NCBI RefSeq assembly: GCF_019429485.1
Contig: NZ_JAHXZN010000002.1
Span: 248,001-312,000 of the forward strand
Reading direction: 5' to 3'
Length of the DNA stretch: 64,000 nt
Source: Sphingomonas citri
GTDB lineage: Bacteria > Pseudomonadota > Alphaproteobacteria > Sphingomonadales > Sphingomonadaceae
Part shown: piece after piece, positions 44,562 to 53,332 of the stretch
Numbering within the stretch: the first letter of the stretch is position 1
How the letters are laid out: each line of letters begins with the position of its first letter
The notes under the pieces: generated by a model
Database searches by the model: none
What the model saw: the letters and a program-made list of their open reading frames with translations, nothing else
Told to the model about the DNA's origin: nothing
Program-made: the position numbers and the translations under genes

Positions 44562-45269
44562 ATGGCAACCATCGCGATCTACAGCCTGAAGGGCGGCGTC
44601 GGCAAATCGACGCTGGCGGTGAACCTCGCCTGGTGCGCGGCCACGCTCTCCGCCCGAAGGACGCTGCTGTGGGACCTCGATCCCCAGGCCGCGTCGAGTT
44701 GGGTGCTGGGTGACGGCGCCGCGCACGATCGCGCCCAGGCGCTGTTCTCGCGCGACGTCGATCCCGAGCGGCTGATCGCGCGCACGCGCTTCGACCGGCT
44801 CGAGCTGCTGCCCGCCGACGCCTCGCTGCGCGACCTCAACCATCTGTTCCGCGAGCTCGACAAGAAGAAACGGCTGCGCAAGCTGATCGCCGACCTGGGC
44901 GACCACGACCATGTCATCCTCGACTGCCCGCCCGGGCTGACCGAGACCGCCGACCAGGTCGCGCGTGCCGCTGACCTGATCGTCGTGCCCGTGGTGCCCT
45001 CGGCCTTCTCGCAGCGCGCCTACGCCACGATCGAGCGCCAGTTCGGCGGCCAGGTCGCGATCCTGCCGGTCCACAACCTGGTCGACCGCCGCCGCGCTCT
45101 CCACGTCGCCGCGGTCGGGCAGCACGCCGATTGGCCCGCCATCCCCGCGGCCAGCGCGATCGAGGCGGCCACTGCCAAGCGGCTGCCGGTCGGCGCCGCC
45201 GCCCCCAACAACATCGCGGCCAAGGCGCTCGCGCAGCTGTGGCGCATCGTGGAGCAGCGCTGCGCTTGA
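44562..45269 (+). CDS. ParA/MinD-family ATPase without a ParB partner
   Basis: A 235-residue deviant Walker-A ATPase. KGGVGKST at residues 10-17 carries both signature lysines; switch I is DLDPQAAS and Walker B is HVILDCPPGL. No DNA-binding N-terminus and no parB or minCE nearby, so it is an orphan that probably positions some other cargo, such as a protein cluster, pole or storage granule. Its stop codon overlaps the aat start (TTGA), which couples their translation, an unexpected pairing. Confidence 0.85.
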   Translation: MATIAIYSLKGGVGKSTLAVNLAWCAATLSARRTLLWDLDPQAASSWVLGDGAAHDRAQALFSRDVDPERLIARTRFDRLELLPADASLRDLNHLFRELDKKKRLRKLIADLGDHDHVILDCPPGLTETADQVARAADLIVVPVVPSAFSQRAYATIERQFGGQVAILPVHNLVDRRRALHVAAVGQHADWPAIPAASAIEAATAKRLPVGAAAPNNIAAKALAQLWRIVEQRCA

Positions 45270-45994
45270 GCGAGCCGCTAGACCCGTCGCTGCTGCTGGG
45301 GGCCTATTCGGTCGGTGTGTTCCCGATGGCGGACAGCCGCGACGCCGAGGACGTCTATTGGGTCGAGCCGCGCCGCCGCGCGATCCTGCCACTCGACGGC
45401 TTCCACCTCTCGCGCTCGCTGCGCAAGGTGATCGCGGGCGACCGGTTCCGCGTCACCGCCGACCGCGCCTTCGCCGACATCATCGCGCTGTGCGCCGAGA
45501 GCGCCGAGGACCGTCCCGACACCTGGATCAACGCCTCCATCGAGCAGGCGTTCGTTCGCCTGCACGGGCTCGGCCTGGCGCATTCGGTGGAGTGCTGGGA
45601 CGGCGACCGACTGGTCGGGGGGCTCTATGGCCTGGCGCTCGGCCGTGCCTTCTTCGGCGAGAGCATGGTGAGCCGCGCGCCCAACGCCTCCAAGGTGGCG
45701 ATCGCGGCGCTGGTAGCGCGGCTGCGCGCCGGCGGTTTCACCCTGCTCGACTGCCAGTTCATGACCGAGCACCTCGCCTCGCTCGGCGCGATCGAGGTGC
45801 CGCGCGCCGACTACATGACGTTGCTGGGCGCGGCGCTCTCTTCGACCGCCTCGTCGGCGGGGGCGGGCTCCTCCCCCGCCGCGCTGGCGGAGGCGGCGGG
45901 CGCGGGTGCCTTCGGCGCCCTGGACGCCGCGGCCGGCGCCGACGGCGCGGTACCCGGGAAGGTCATCGCGCAGCTCTTGGTCCAGACGTCGTAG
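45266..45994 (+). CDS. aat: Leucyl/phenylalanyl-tRNA--protein transferase
   Basis: Adds Leu or Phe to N-terminal Arg/Lys residues, marking proteins for ClpS/ClpAP (N-degron pathway). 242 residues: LLLGAYSVGVFPMAD, WVEPRRRAILPL, ESAEDRPDTWINASIEQAF, HSVECWDGDRLVGGLYGLALG, FFGESMVSRAPNASKVAI and LLDCQFMTEHLASLGA are all canonical. Only a TTG at 45266 is available as start near the family N-terminus, overlapping the parA stop. The last 60 residues (Ala/Gly/Ser-rich) go beyond the usual end and overlap the opposite-strand DUF2155 gene by 184 bases. Confidence 0.94.
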   Translation: MSEPLDPSLLLGAYSVGVFPMADSRDAEDVYWVEPRRRAILPLDGFHLSRSLRKVIAGDRFRVTADRAFADIIALCAESAEDRPDTWINASIEQAFVRLHGLGLAHSVECWDGDRLVGGLYGLALGRAFFGESMVSRAPNASKVAIAALVARLRAGGFTLLDCQFMTEHLASLGAIEVPRADYMTLLGAALSSTASSAGAGSSPAALAEAAGAGAFGALDAAAGADGAVPGKVIAQLLVQTS

Positions 45995-46485
45995 ACCGGA
46001 TGGATCACGACGTTGGCGGCGGGGCGCTCCTTGTAGAGCCAGCCCGAGAAGGCGCGGCGCCACCCACCTTCGACCGCGCGGACGTCGAGCTGGACGAAGG
46101 CGCCGGTGAGCGGCTCGGGCTCCCACGGCGCGGTCTGCTCGCACGCGCGCAGCCGCACGATCACGTCGCCCGCGCGCACTGCCTGGCCGGGCTTGAGGGT
46201 GATATCGCGGCTGACGCCGTTGCGCTTGTTGAGCAGGCCCAGCACCGCGACGCGCTGCGCCATCGGGGTGGCGCCGAGATCGACCGGATCGTCCTGCGAG
46301 TCGAGCGACACCTCATCCGACGCGCGCGGCGCGGGCGCCTCCGTGGGCGCGGGCAGCGCGGTGCTCACGGCCGGCGAGTCGCCGTGGCGTGCGCCGCGCC
46401 AGCCCAGGGCCGCCCAGGTCGCCGCCGCCGCCACCACTAATAGCCCGCCGAGCGCGAGCCCCCGCCTCACGCGTCGGGGCTCCAT
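45811..46485 (-). CDS. DUF2155 domain protein with N-terminal membrane anchor
   Basis: 224 residues: a basic N-terminus with a hydrophobic helix (LALGGLLVVAAAATWAALGW, about 9-28), a Pro-rich spacer, then the DUF2155 domain (VAVLGLLNKRNGVSRDITLK to VWTKSCAMTFPGT, about 75-180) and an Ala/Pro/Glu-rich tail. DUF2155 is typical of alphaproteobacteria and sits next to the NDUFA12 gene, as here, which hints at a shared role in complex I or envelope assembly (inference). Its tail overlaps aat on the other strand and its first 19 bases overlap the end of the NDUFA12 gene. Confidence 0.86.
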   Translation of the reverse strand: MEPRRVRRGLALGGLLVVAAAATWAALGWRGARHGDSPAVSTALPAPTEAPAPRASDEVSLDSQDDPVDLGATPMAQRVAVLGLLNKRNGVSRDITLKPGQAVRAGDVIVRLRACEQTAPWEPEPLTGAFVQLDVRAVEGGWRRAFSGWLYKERPAANVVIHPVYDVWTKSCAMTFPGTAPSAPAAASRAPKAPAPAASASAAGEEPAPADEAVEESAAPSNVM

Positions 46486-46859
46486 GCCTCATAGTCGCCG
46501 GTGGCGGAGGCGCGATGGCCGCCCTTCTCCAGCGCGCCCTGGGGGCGATACGCCAGCGCGGTGCCGGTGAGATTGGGCACCGCCGGCTTCTGCCACTGGC
46601 GCGGCGGCGGCAGGTTCTGGTCGGGCGTGCCGTCGACCTGATGGTGCAGCCAGCTGAACCACTCCGGCGGGACGCGGCTGGCGTCGTTGGCGCCGGAATA
46701 GATCACCCAGCGGCGCGGGTTGCCCGCGGTGTCGCGGCCGCCTTCCCAATAGGTGTTGCCGAGCGAGTCCTCGCCGACCTGGCGCTTGCCGCGCAGCCCG
46801 AGGATGGTGCCCCAGCTGGCGCCGTTCCACCAGGTGAAGGGATTGAGGTTGATGCCCAT
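46467..46859 (-). CDS. NDUFA12-type accessory subunit of NADH:ubiquinone oxidoreductase
   Basis: 130 residues homologous to the mitochondrial complex I B17.2 subunit, found outside mitochondria mainly in alphaproteobacteria. Core signatures are GTILGLRGKRQVGEDSLGN, TYWEGGR, PRRWVIYSG, ASRVPPEWFSWLHH and the C-terminal YRPQGALEKGGHRASATGDY, YEAWSPDA. The nuo operon itself is not in the window. Confidence 0.95.
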   Translation of the reverse strand: MGINLNPFTWWNGASWGTILGLRGKRQVGEDSLGNTYWEGGRDTAGNPRRWVIYSGANDASRVPPEWFSWLHHQVDGTPDQNLPPPRQWQKPAVPNLTGTALAYRPQGALEKGGHRASATGDYEAWSPDA

Positions 46860-46951
46860 GGTGCCCCGCGCTTACCCGCCCCGCGGGCGCGGTTCAATGC
46901 CTGCCGGTCGTTGCACAGCAATCCTTCCCGCGCGCGGGGGAGTTGAGTAAC

Positions 46952-47452
46952 TTACCAGCTCACCCGGTCGCCCACCGCGATACCGAGCGTGGCGGCGCGG
47001 CCGCCGACCAGCTCGAGCACCGCGGCGACGGGCTCGCCCGAGCTCACCTTCGCCTCCGACAGCGGGGTCGTGCTCGGCGCGATCGCGGCGATGCTGTGAT
47101 CGGCGCGGATGAAGACGATGTCGAGCGACAGCGGCGTGTTCTTCATCCAGAATTCCGCCACCTGCGGCGCGCCGCCGCCGGCGGGATAGGGCGCGAACAG
47201 CATCGCGTCGTCGGGCTGCAGGTCGGTGCGGAACATCAGCCCCTGCGCCTGCTGCGCCGCGGTCTCGGCGACCTCGGCACGGAAGGTGTGGCGCTTGCCG
47301 CCGCTCTCGATCGTCACCGGCATCGTGCGGCGCTGCGCATTGGTCGTCTCGCTCGTCATGGCGGGGGAGGCCGACGATGTCGCCTCTGGCGCACCGCGCC
47401 CGCAGGCGGCGAGCAGCAGCGCCAGGGCCAGCGGCAGCGCGGCGCGGCTCAC
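46952..47452 (-). CDS. DUF192 family lipoprotein
   Basis: 166 residues. The N-terminus ([16 protein letters not shown]) is a lipoprotein signal with lipobox LAAC. After a Ser/Thr-rich spacer comes the DUF192 domain: [52 protein letters not shown]. The family is small, extracytoplasmic and without a firmly known activity. The GTG start at 47452 overlaps the cold-shock stop (GTGA), so the two are probably coupled. Confidence 0.85.
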   Translation of the reverse strand: MSRAALPLALALLLAACGRGAPEATSSASPAMTSETTNAQRRTMPVTIESGGKRHTFRAEVAETAAQQAQGLMFRTDLQPDDAMLFAPYPAGGGAPQVAEFWMKNTPLSLDIVFIRADHSIAAIAPSTTPLSEAKVSSGEPVAAVLELVGGRAATLGIAVGDRVSW

Positions 47453-48021
47453 TCGACCACCGCCACGGCGACCGCCAACGGCCCTTTGCGCCCCTGTATG
47501 ATGCGCGCGCGCAGGCGCTGGTCGGGCTGCGCTTCCGAAACCCCGGCGCGGCGCAGCGTCTCCATGTGGACGAAGATGTCGCCCGGTCGGCCGCCCGAGA
47601 CCAGGAAGCCGTAGCCCTTGATGCGGTTGAACCATTTGACCGTGACCTCCTCCCACTCGCCGGCCTCGGCGGCGAGCGCGGTGGGATCGACGCGGGCGCG
47701 GTCGCGATCGCGCATGGTCTCCAGCGCGACGCTGAGATCGATGTCCGCGATCGTCACCGCCTGCCAGCCGCGCTGCCCCCGCACCGCGGTGCCGCTGACC
47801 CGGGCGCCCTCCGGCAGCGTGCGCCGCCCGAACGCCTGGAGCACGCTGAAATGAAGCAGGATATCACCCATCGCGGGATCGTCCGCGACGATGAAACCGA
47901 AACCGCGCGTCGCGTCGAACCATTTGAGAACGCCTGATACCGCTACCGAATCGGCATCAGCCGTCGGCAGTCCGGCCGGATCGTGCGGATCGCCGGCGGT
48001 AGCGGAAGCCTCGTCTCGCAC
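47449..48021 (-). CDS. Cold-shock protein with two CSD domains
   Basis: 190 residues containing two cold-shock domains: [18 protein letters not shown] with DILLHFSVL (about 28-95), and [17 protein letters not shown] with [13 protein letters not shown] (about 122-190). Each keeps the aromatic RNP1 and RNP2 residues for single-stranded nucleic acid binding. The duplicated form is typical of alphaproteobacteria. The GTG at 48021 is my choice because GGGGACG lies upstream; a TTG at 48087 adds an Arg-rich tail and cannot be excluded. Confidence 0.9.
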   Translation of the reverse strand: MRDEASATAGDPHDPAGLPTADADSVAVSGVLKWFDATRGFGFIVADDPAMGDILLHFSVLQAFGRRTLPEGARVSGTAVRGQRGWQAVTIADIDLSVALETMRDRDRARVDPTALAAEAGEWEEVTVKWFNRIKGYGFLVSGGRPGDIFVHMETLRRAGVSEAQPDQRLRARIIQGRKGPLAVAVAVVE

Positions 48022-48111
48022 GTCGCGTCGTCGTCCCCTTCTTCGCCGTGTCGCAGCGTTAACGCTCGCTATCGGTGCACTGCACAATGATCCTTGGCAA
48101 GCGCCGATCGC

Positions 48112-48660
48112 TCATTCCTCGTCCAGAGTCGCGCCGGGCTCGGCCTCGACGATGCGTCGCGCCAGCGCGGGGGCGTGGCCGGCGCGCAGTAGTTGGCCGA
48201 GCTGACGCGCGCGCTGCAGGGCGTCAGCGGGGACCTCGGCGAACGGCCCGATCCGCTTGCGCCGAGCGAGCCGCAGCGCACTCTCCAGCGCCGCCGCCCG
48301 CGCCTGCTCGAGCACGGGGGCGGCATCCTCGGCATCGAGCCCGGCGGCGCGCAAAGTCTCGGCGACACGGCGCGCGCCATAGCCGCGCCGACCCAATGCG
48401 GCGCCTTTCTGCTCGGCGAAAGCGCGATCGTCGACATAGCCGAGCGCCGCCATCCGCTCCGCCACGCCGCCCGGGTCGGCGGGCTCCCCGTCCCAGCCGC
48501 GCTCGCGGATCTTGCGCGCGAGATAGGCGCTGAGCTTGCCGCGCGTGGTCGCAAAACGCTCGACGTAGCGGAGCGCGAGCCGCTCGAGCGCCGCCTGATC
48601 GAGCGGCGGCGGGCGGCGGCGCGAGGAAGGTTTGGGTGATTGGGGCAGCGACACGGCCAT
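48112..48660 (-). CDS. recX: RecX-like regulatory protein
   Basis: 182 residues rich in Arg and Ala, made of three-helix repeats typical of RecX, a modulator of RecA filaments. Signatures are LRYVERFATTRGKLSAYLARKI, MAALGYVDDRAFAEQKGAALGRRGYGARRV and GLDAEDAAPVLEQ. The ATG at 48660 starts MAVSLPQSPK; upstream in-frame codons lack the family pattern. recA is not adjacent. Divergent from the acyl-AMP ligase gene. Confidence 0.85.
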   Translation of the reverse strand: MAVSLPQSPKPSSRRRPPPLDQAALERLALRYVERFATTRGKLSAYLARKIRERGWDGEPADPGGVAERMAALGYVDDRAFAEQKGAALGRRGYGARRVAETLRAAGLDAEDAAPVLEQARAAALESALRLARRKRIGPFAEVPADALQRARQLGQLLRAGHAPALARRIVEAEPGATLDEE

Positions 48661-48760
48661 GTTTGTGCCACACTGGCATCCGATTTTGAACGCTCGGCCA
48701 AAGTACGCCTTTAACCGCTTAACTATTGCACCGGCGTGACCGCTGCGACAGGAACACAGG

Positions 48761-50512
48761 ATGACGACCGACATCGCCCCGACTGCCCCCCAGACGCGAC
48801 CGACGCCGACGGCCGATCCGCTGCCGCGCCGCTTCGCCGATTTCGCGACGCTGGGCGAGGCGCTCGACTATGCCGCGCGGGGCGGCCGCGGGCTCAACTT
48901 CCACGATGCGCGCGGCACGCTGGTGCGCGCCTACGGCTTCACCGCGCTGCGCGACGACGCGCGCGCCTGCGCCTATCGCCTGATCGCGGCGGGCGTCACG
49001 CCGGGTGACCGCGTCGCGCTGGTGGCCGAGACCAGCGCCGAGTTCGCCGCGCTCTTCTTCGGGGCGGTGCTCGCGGGCGCCTGGCCGGTTCCGCTCCCGC
49101 TGCCGACCTCGTTCGGCGGGCGCGACTCCTACATCGATCAGCTCCGCGTCCAGCTCGCCAGCTGCGATCCCGTCATGCTCGTCTTCCCGCCCGAGCTGGC
49201 GCAGATGGCGGGCGCGGCGGCCGATGCCTCGGGCGTGCGCGGCGTCGACTGGGTCGAGTTCGCCACTCAGTCCGGCCCGGAGACGCCGCTGCCGACGAGC
49301 ACCGCGGACGACGTCTGCTACCTGCAATATTCGAGCGGCTCGACGCGCTTTCCGCACGGCGTGGCGATCACGCACCGCGCGCTGCTGAGCAACCTCGCCG
49401 CGCACGCGCACGGCGTGCAGATCATCGAGACCGACCGCTGCGTCTCGTGGCTGCCGTGGTACCACGACATGGGGCTGGTCGGCTGCTTCCTCTCGCCGGT
49501 CGCCAACCAGGTCTCGACCGACTATCTCAAGACCGAGGATTTCGCGCGCCGCCCGCTGTCGTGGCTCGACCTGATCAGCCGCAATCCGGGCACCTCGCTG
49601 AGCTACTCGCCGACCTTCGGCTATGACATCTGCGCGCGCCGCATCTCCAGCCAGACCAAGGCGTCGGACCGGTTCGACCTGTCGCGCTGGCGCGTCGCGG
49701 GCAACGGCGCCGACATGATCCGGCCCGACGTGATGCAGGCCTTCGTCGACGCTTTCGCCGACGCGGGCTTCCAGGCGACCGCTTTCCTGCCGAGCTACGG
49801 CCTCGCCGAGGCGACGCTGGCGGTGTCGCTGATGCCGCCGGGCGAGGGCATCCGCGTCGAGCTGGTCGAGGAGACCGAACTCTCGGGCATGCAGCACGGT
49901 GAGGACCGGCCGCAGCGCTACCGCGCGATCGTCAACTGCGGCAAGCCGGTGCGCGACATGGAGGTCGAGGTGCGCGAGGAGGACGGCACCCCGCTCCCCG
50001 ACGGCGCGATCGGCAAGGTGTGGTGCCGCGGGCCGAGCGTGATGGTCGGCTATTTCCGCGATCCCGGCGCGACCGAGGCGTGCCTGATCGACGGTTGGCT
50101 CGACACCGGCGACATGGGCTACATGTCCGGCGGCTACATCTTCATCGTCGGCCGCGCCAAGGACATGATCATCATCAACGGGCGCAACCACTGGCCGCAG
50201 GACATCGAGTGGGCGGTGGAGCAGCTGCCCGGGTTCAAGGCCGGCGACATCGCCGCCTTCGCGATCACCACGCCCGGCGGCGAGGAGACGCCGGCAGTGC
50301 TGGTGCAGTGTCGCAGCTCGGACGAGGTCGAGCGCGTGCGGCTGCGCGACGAGATTCGCGACCGCGTCCGTTCGGTCACCGGCATGAACTGCGTCGTGGA
50401 ACTCATTCCCCCGCGCACGCTGCCGCGCACCAGCTCGGGCAAGCTCAGCCGCGCCAAGGCGCGCAACCTGTATCTCGCCGGCGAGATCAAGCCCTACGAC
50501 CTCGCCGCCTGA
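48761..50512 (+). CDS. Fatty acyl-AMP ligase
   Basis: A 583-residue adenylating enzyme that activates fatty acids as acyl-AMP, usually for loading on an acyl carrier protein. The AMP-binding P-loop is YLQYSSGSTRFPHGVAITH (about 186-204). Further matches are SWLPWYHDMGLVGCFLSPV, FLPSYGLAEATLAVSLM, WLDTGDMGYMSGGYIFIVGR, AKDMIIINGRNHWPQDIE and SSGKLSRAKARNLYL. HDMGL and the NHWPQDIE segment fit the FAAL class rather than acyl-CoA synthetases. No ACP or PKS gene lies beside it, so the acceptor is unknown. Confidence 0.9.
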   Translation: MTTDIAPTAPQTRPTPTADPLPRRFADFATLGEALDYAARGGRGLNFHDARGTLVRAYGFTALRDDARACAYRLIAAGVTPGDRVALVAETSAEFAALFFGAVLAGAWPVPLPLPTSFGGRDSYIDQLRVQLASCDPVMLVFPPELAQMAGAAADASGVRGVDWVEFATQSGPETPLPTSTADDVCYLQYSSGSTRFPHGVAITHRALLSNLAAHAHGVQIIETDRCVSWLPWYHDMGLVGCFLSPVANQVSTDYLKTEDFARRPLSWLDLISRNPGTSLSYSPTFGYDICARRISSQTKASDRFDLSRWRVAGNGADMIRPDVMQAFVDAFADAGFQATAFLPSYGLAEATLAVSLMPPGEGIRVELVEETELSGMQHGEDRPQRYRAIVNCGKPVRDMEVEVREEDGTPLPDGAIGKVWCRGPSVMVGYFRDPGATEACLIDGWLDTGDMGYMSGGYIFIVGRAKDMIIINGRNHWPQDIEWAVEQLPGFKAGDIAAFAITTPGGEETPAVLVQCRSSDEVERVRLRDEIRDRVRSVTGMNCVVELIPPRTLPRTSSGKLSRAKARNLYLAGEIKPYDLAA

Positions 50513-50735
50513 GGCGTGGGCCGGGGCCCGGCAGCGGGCACGCTCGCCTCGTTTGTGGTGGGTGAGGCGCGATGATTCTTCGTCCATTCCGGACGCTTTC
50601 TCCACCACCAATCCCGCTGCGGCGCGCAAGCGACTGACAACGCCGACCTTGTCTCCGGCAATCTCGTGCCGACGCGCTGGCATGTTCTTGCCGGCAGCAA
50701 CGCTTCGTCAACGACGATGGAGCTAAGGCTCGGGC

Positions 50736-53090
50736 GTGACACGCGATCCCTCCCCCCTGTCGGCATCCGTGCCGATCCGCGCGCGCCTCGGCCTGCGTCG
50801 TAGCGCCGAGCGCGCCGCCGGCCACCGCGAGGTGACGGTGGAGCGGCTGGTGGCGCGGCGACTCGCGCCTGCGCTGCTCGCCACGCATCTGCTCGGCGCC
50901 GGCGCGGCGATGGCGCTGCTGCGCGACGCGGTGGCCCTGCCTTGGCTGATCGCTTGGGGCGCGGCGATGGCGGCGGCAGCGGCGACGCTCACCCGCATCC
51001 TCGTCGCGCGCGCCGAGCCCGAGGCGCCGCTGCCGCTCGCAGGCGCGACCGCCGCCGCGGCCGCGCTGGCGCTGGTCTGGGCGGTGATTCCGCTGCACCT
51101 CGCCGCCGCTACCGAACCGGCCGCGACGCACGCGCTCGACCTGCTGCTCGCCACGGTAATGACCGCCTCCGCGCTGACGCTCGCGACTCTGCCGAGCGCG
51201 GCGCTGGTCCTCGTCGCCGGCACCGCCGCCGCGACCGCCGCGCCGTTCGCGCTCACCGGCCGGCCCGTCGTGGCGGCCATCGTCGTCGCGCTCGCGCTGC
51301 TGCTCGCGGCGGGAATCTTCTCCCGCGCACGCGCGGCGGCGCGGATCGGCGCGGCGGAGAGCGCGTTGCGCGAACGCGAGGCGACGGTGCAGCTGCTGCT
51401 GCGCGACTTCGAGGAAGGCGCCGACTGGCTGTGGCAGACCGACGCCGCGCGTCGGATCGTCGGCGCGAGCGAGCGCTTCGCCCGGGCCTGCGGGGTGGCC
51501 GCCGCGGAGCTCGAGGGCACGCCCCTGCTCCAGTCGCTCGCGGGCGCCGACTGGGAGAGCGCCGCCGTCCCCGACGAGCTGCGCCTCATCGCCGACAAGA
51601 TGACCCGGCGCGAGCCGTTCAGCGACGTCGCGCTGCCGGTCACGGTGCGCGGCGAGACGCGCTGGTGGCAGATCGCCGCGGCGCCGCGGCTCGACGCGGC
51701 GGGCCGCTTCACCGGCTATCGCGGCGTGGTGTCGGACATCACCGAGCAGCGCGCCTCGGCCGAGCGGATCAGCCGCATGGCGCGCTTCGACGCGCTCACC
51801 GGACTGCCCAACCGCCTCTCGGTCAACGAGGAGCTCACCCGCGCCCTGAGCGAGGCGGAGCGCTGGCGCGCGCGCTGCGCCTTCATGATGATCGACCTCG
51901 ACCGCTTCAAGGCGGTCAACGACACGCTGGGCCACCCGGTCGGTGATCGCCTGCTGCGCCGCGTGTCGGAGCGGCTCGCCGAGCTGGTGACCGAGAACGA
52001 GCTGATCGGCCGGCTCGGCGGCGACGAGTTCGCCGTGGTGGTGCGCGACGCGAGCGACCCCGGCCGGCTCGAGCGGCTGGCGCACACCATCATCGAGACG
52101 CTGTCGCGCCCCTATGAGGTCGATCAGCACACGCTCTACATCGGCGCCTCGGTCGGCGTCGCTACCGGACCGCGCGACGGCCGCACCGCGGAGACGCTGA
52201 TCCGCTCGGCCGACTTGGCGCTGTACCGCTCGAAAGACCGCGGCGGCGGCGTCTATCACGCCTACGTCCCGCAGTTGCACCTTGAGGCGGAGGAGCGCCG
52301 CGTGATCGAGCTGGCGCTGCGACGCGCACTCGACAACGACGAGCTCCATCTCGCCTATCAGCCCGTGGTTGACTCGCGCAGCGGCGCGGTGCGCGGTTTC
52401 GAGGCGCTGCTGCGCTGGAGCCATCCCGAGCTGGGCGATATTCCGCCGGCCAAGTTCGTGCCGATCGCCGAGGAGGCACGGCTGATCGCACCGATCGGCG
52501 AGTGGGTGCTGCGCACCGCCTGTGCGGAGGCGGCGGGCTGGCCCGACGACGTGCGCGTCGCGGTCAACGTCTCGCCCGAGCAACTCCACAACCCGCAGTT
52601 CGTCGGGGTGATCACCGACACGCTGGCGCGCACCGGCCTGCCCGCGCGCCGGCTCGAGCTGGAGGTGACCGAGAGCGTGTTCCTGCGCGAGGGCACCGGC
52701 GCGGTGAAGCTGCTCAAGCAGATCCTCGATCTCGGCGTCGGGCTCAGCCTCGACGATTTCGGCACCGGCTATTCCTCGCTCGGCTATCTGAGCGCCACCC
52801 GCTTCTCCTCGATCAAGATCGACCGCAGCTTCGTCCAGGCGGCGTCGCGCGGCACCGCCGAGGCAATCGCGATCATCCGCGCGGTGGTGGCGATGGCGCA
52901 GAGCATGGGCATGGCCACCACCGCTGAGGGGGTGGAGACCGAGGCCGAGTTGCGGCTGGCGCAGGAACTGGGGTGCGGCAGCATCCAGGGCTTCTACTTC
53001 GGCCGTCCGCTGCCGGTGAGCGAGGCGCGCGCGCTGGCGATCGCGGTGCGCCGCCCCGACGCCTCGCCTGCCGCCACGCGGGCGGCCTGA
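50736..53090 (+). CDS. Membrane-bound PAS-GGDEF-EAL cyclic-di-GMP enzyme
   Basis: 784 residues. Residues about 40-205 form five or six membrane helices. A PAS domain (about 215-345) follows with DWLWQTDAARRIVGASERF. The GGDEF domain has the intact motif at 428-432 (RLGGDEFAVV), so diguanylate cyclase activity is possible. The EAL domain has EAL at 556-558, AVNVSPEQL, ELEVTES, SLDDFGTGYSSL and IKIDRSFVQ, all needed for phosphodiesterase activity. Which activity dominates cannot be decided. The start is GTG at 50736. It ends just before tRNA-Trp. Confidence 0.94.
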   Translation: MTRDPSPLSASVPIRARLGLRRSAERAAGHREVTVERLVARRLAPALLATHLLGAGAAMALLRDAVALPWLIAWGAAMAAAAATLTRILVARAEPEAPLPLAGATAAAAALALVWAVIPLHLAAATEPAATHALDLLLATVMTASALTLATLPSAALVLVAGTAAATAAPFALTGRPVVAAIVVALALLLAAGIFSRARAAARIGAAESALREREATVQLLLRDFEEGADWLWQTDAARRIVGASERFARACGVAAAELEGTPLLQSLAGADWESAAVPDELRLIADKMTRREPFSDVALPVTVRGETRWWQIAAAPRLDAAGRFTGYRGVVSDITEQRASAERISRMARFDALTGLPNRLSVNEELTRALSEAERWRARCAFMMIDLDRFKAVNDTLGHPVGDRLLRRVSERLAELVTENELIGRLGGDEFAVVVRDASDPGRLERLAHTIIETLSRPYEVDQHTLYIGASVGVATGPRDGRTAETLIRSADLALYRSKDRGGGVYHAYVPQLHLEAEERRVIELALRRALDNDELHLAYQPVVDSRSGAVRGFEALLRWSHPELGDIPPAKFVPIAEEARLIAPIGEWVLRTACAEAAGWPDDVRVAVNVSPEQLHNPQFVGVITDTLARTGLPARRLELEVTESVFLREGTGAVKLLKQILDLGVGLSLDDFGTGYSSLGYLSATRFSSIKIDRSFVQAASRGTAEAIAIIRAVVAMAQSMGMATTAEGVETEAELRLAQELGCGSIQGFYFGRPLPVSEARALAIAVRRPDASPAATRAA

Positions 53091-53111
53091 GACCTTCGGC
53101 GCGCTCGCCCC

Positions 53112-53140
53112 TTGACGAACGCGCGCGCGGCGTCCAACAG
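53112..53140 (+). promoter_or_regulatory. Probable promoter of tRNA-Trp
   Basis: TTGACG at 53112-53117, 17 bases, then CAACAG. The mature tRNA begins 12 bases later, the expected distance. The -10 is poor but the -35 is close to consensus and matches the other translation-gene promoters here. Confidence 0.4.
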
Positions 53141-53151
53141 CGCCGCGGCAC

Positions 53152-53227
53152 AGGAGTGTAGCTCAGTTGGTAGAGCATCGGTCTCCAAAACCGAGGGCCG
53201 TGGGTTCGAGTCCCTCCACTCCTGCCA
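53152..53227 (+). tRNA. tRNA-Trp (anticodon CCA)
   Basis: 76 bases with encoded CCA. Acceptor AGGAGTG/CACTCCT, D stem GCTC/GAGC, anticodon stem TCGGT/ACCGA with loop CTCCAAA giving anticodon CCA, T-loop TTCGAGT and discriminator G. Lies upstream of secE-nusG, the arrangement seen in many bacteria. Confidence 0.98.
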
Positions 53228-53332
53228 ACCCATATCGGTGGCGAAGGATAGATTCTCCGTCTTGCGCGTTCGCAAGCGCGGCGTAATAGCCCTATACCTC
53301 TGACGTACGTCAATCACCAAGGGAGTAGCCAT

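Noticed and set aside
48708-48724. TTAA-CCGC-TTAA upstream of the acyl-AMP ligase, resembling a CtrA box
   Set aside because: The CtrA box needs seven bases between the half-sites; here there are four.
50487-52589. 700-codon minus-strand frame opposite the GGDEF-EAL gene
   Set aside because: Arg/Ala/Gly-rich translation without motif; the plus-strand protein has every active-site motif.
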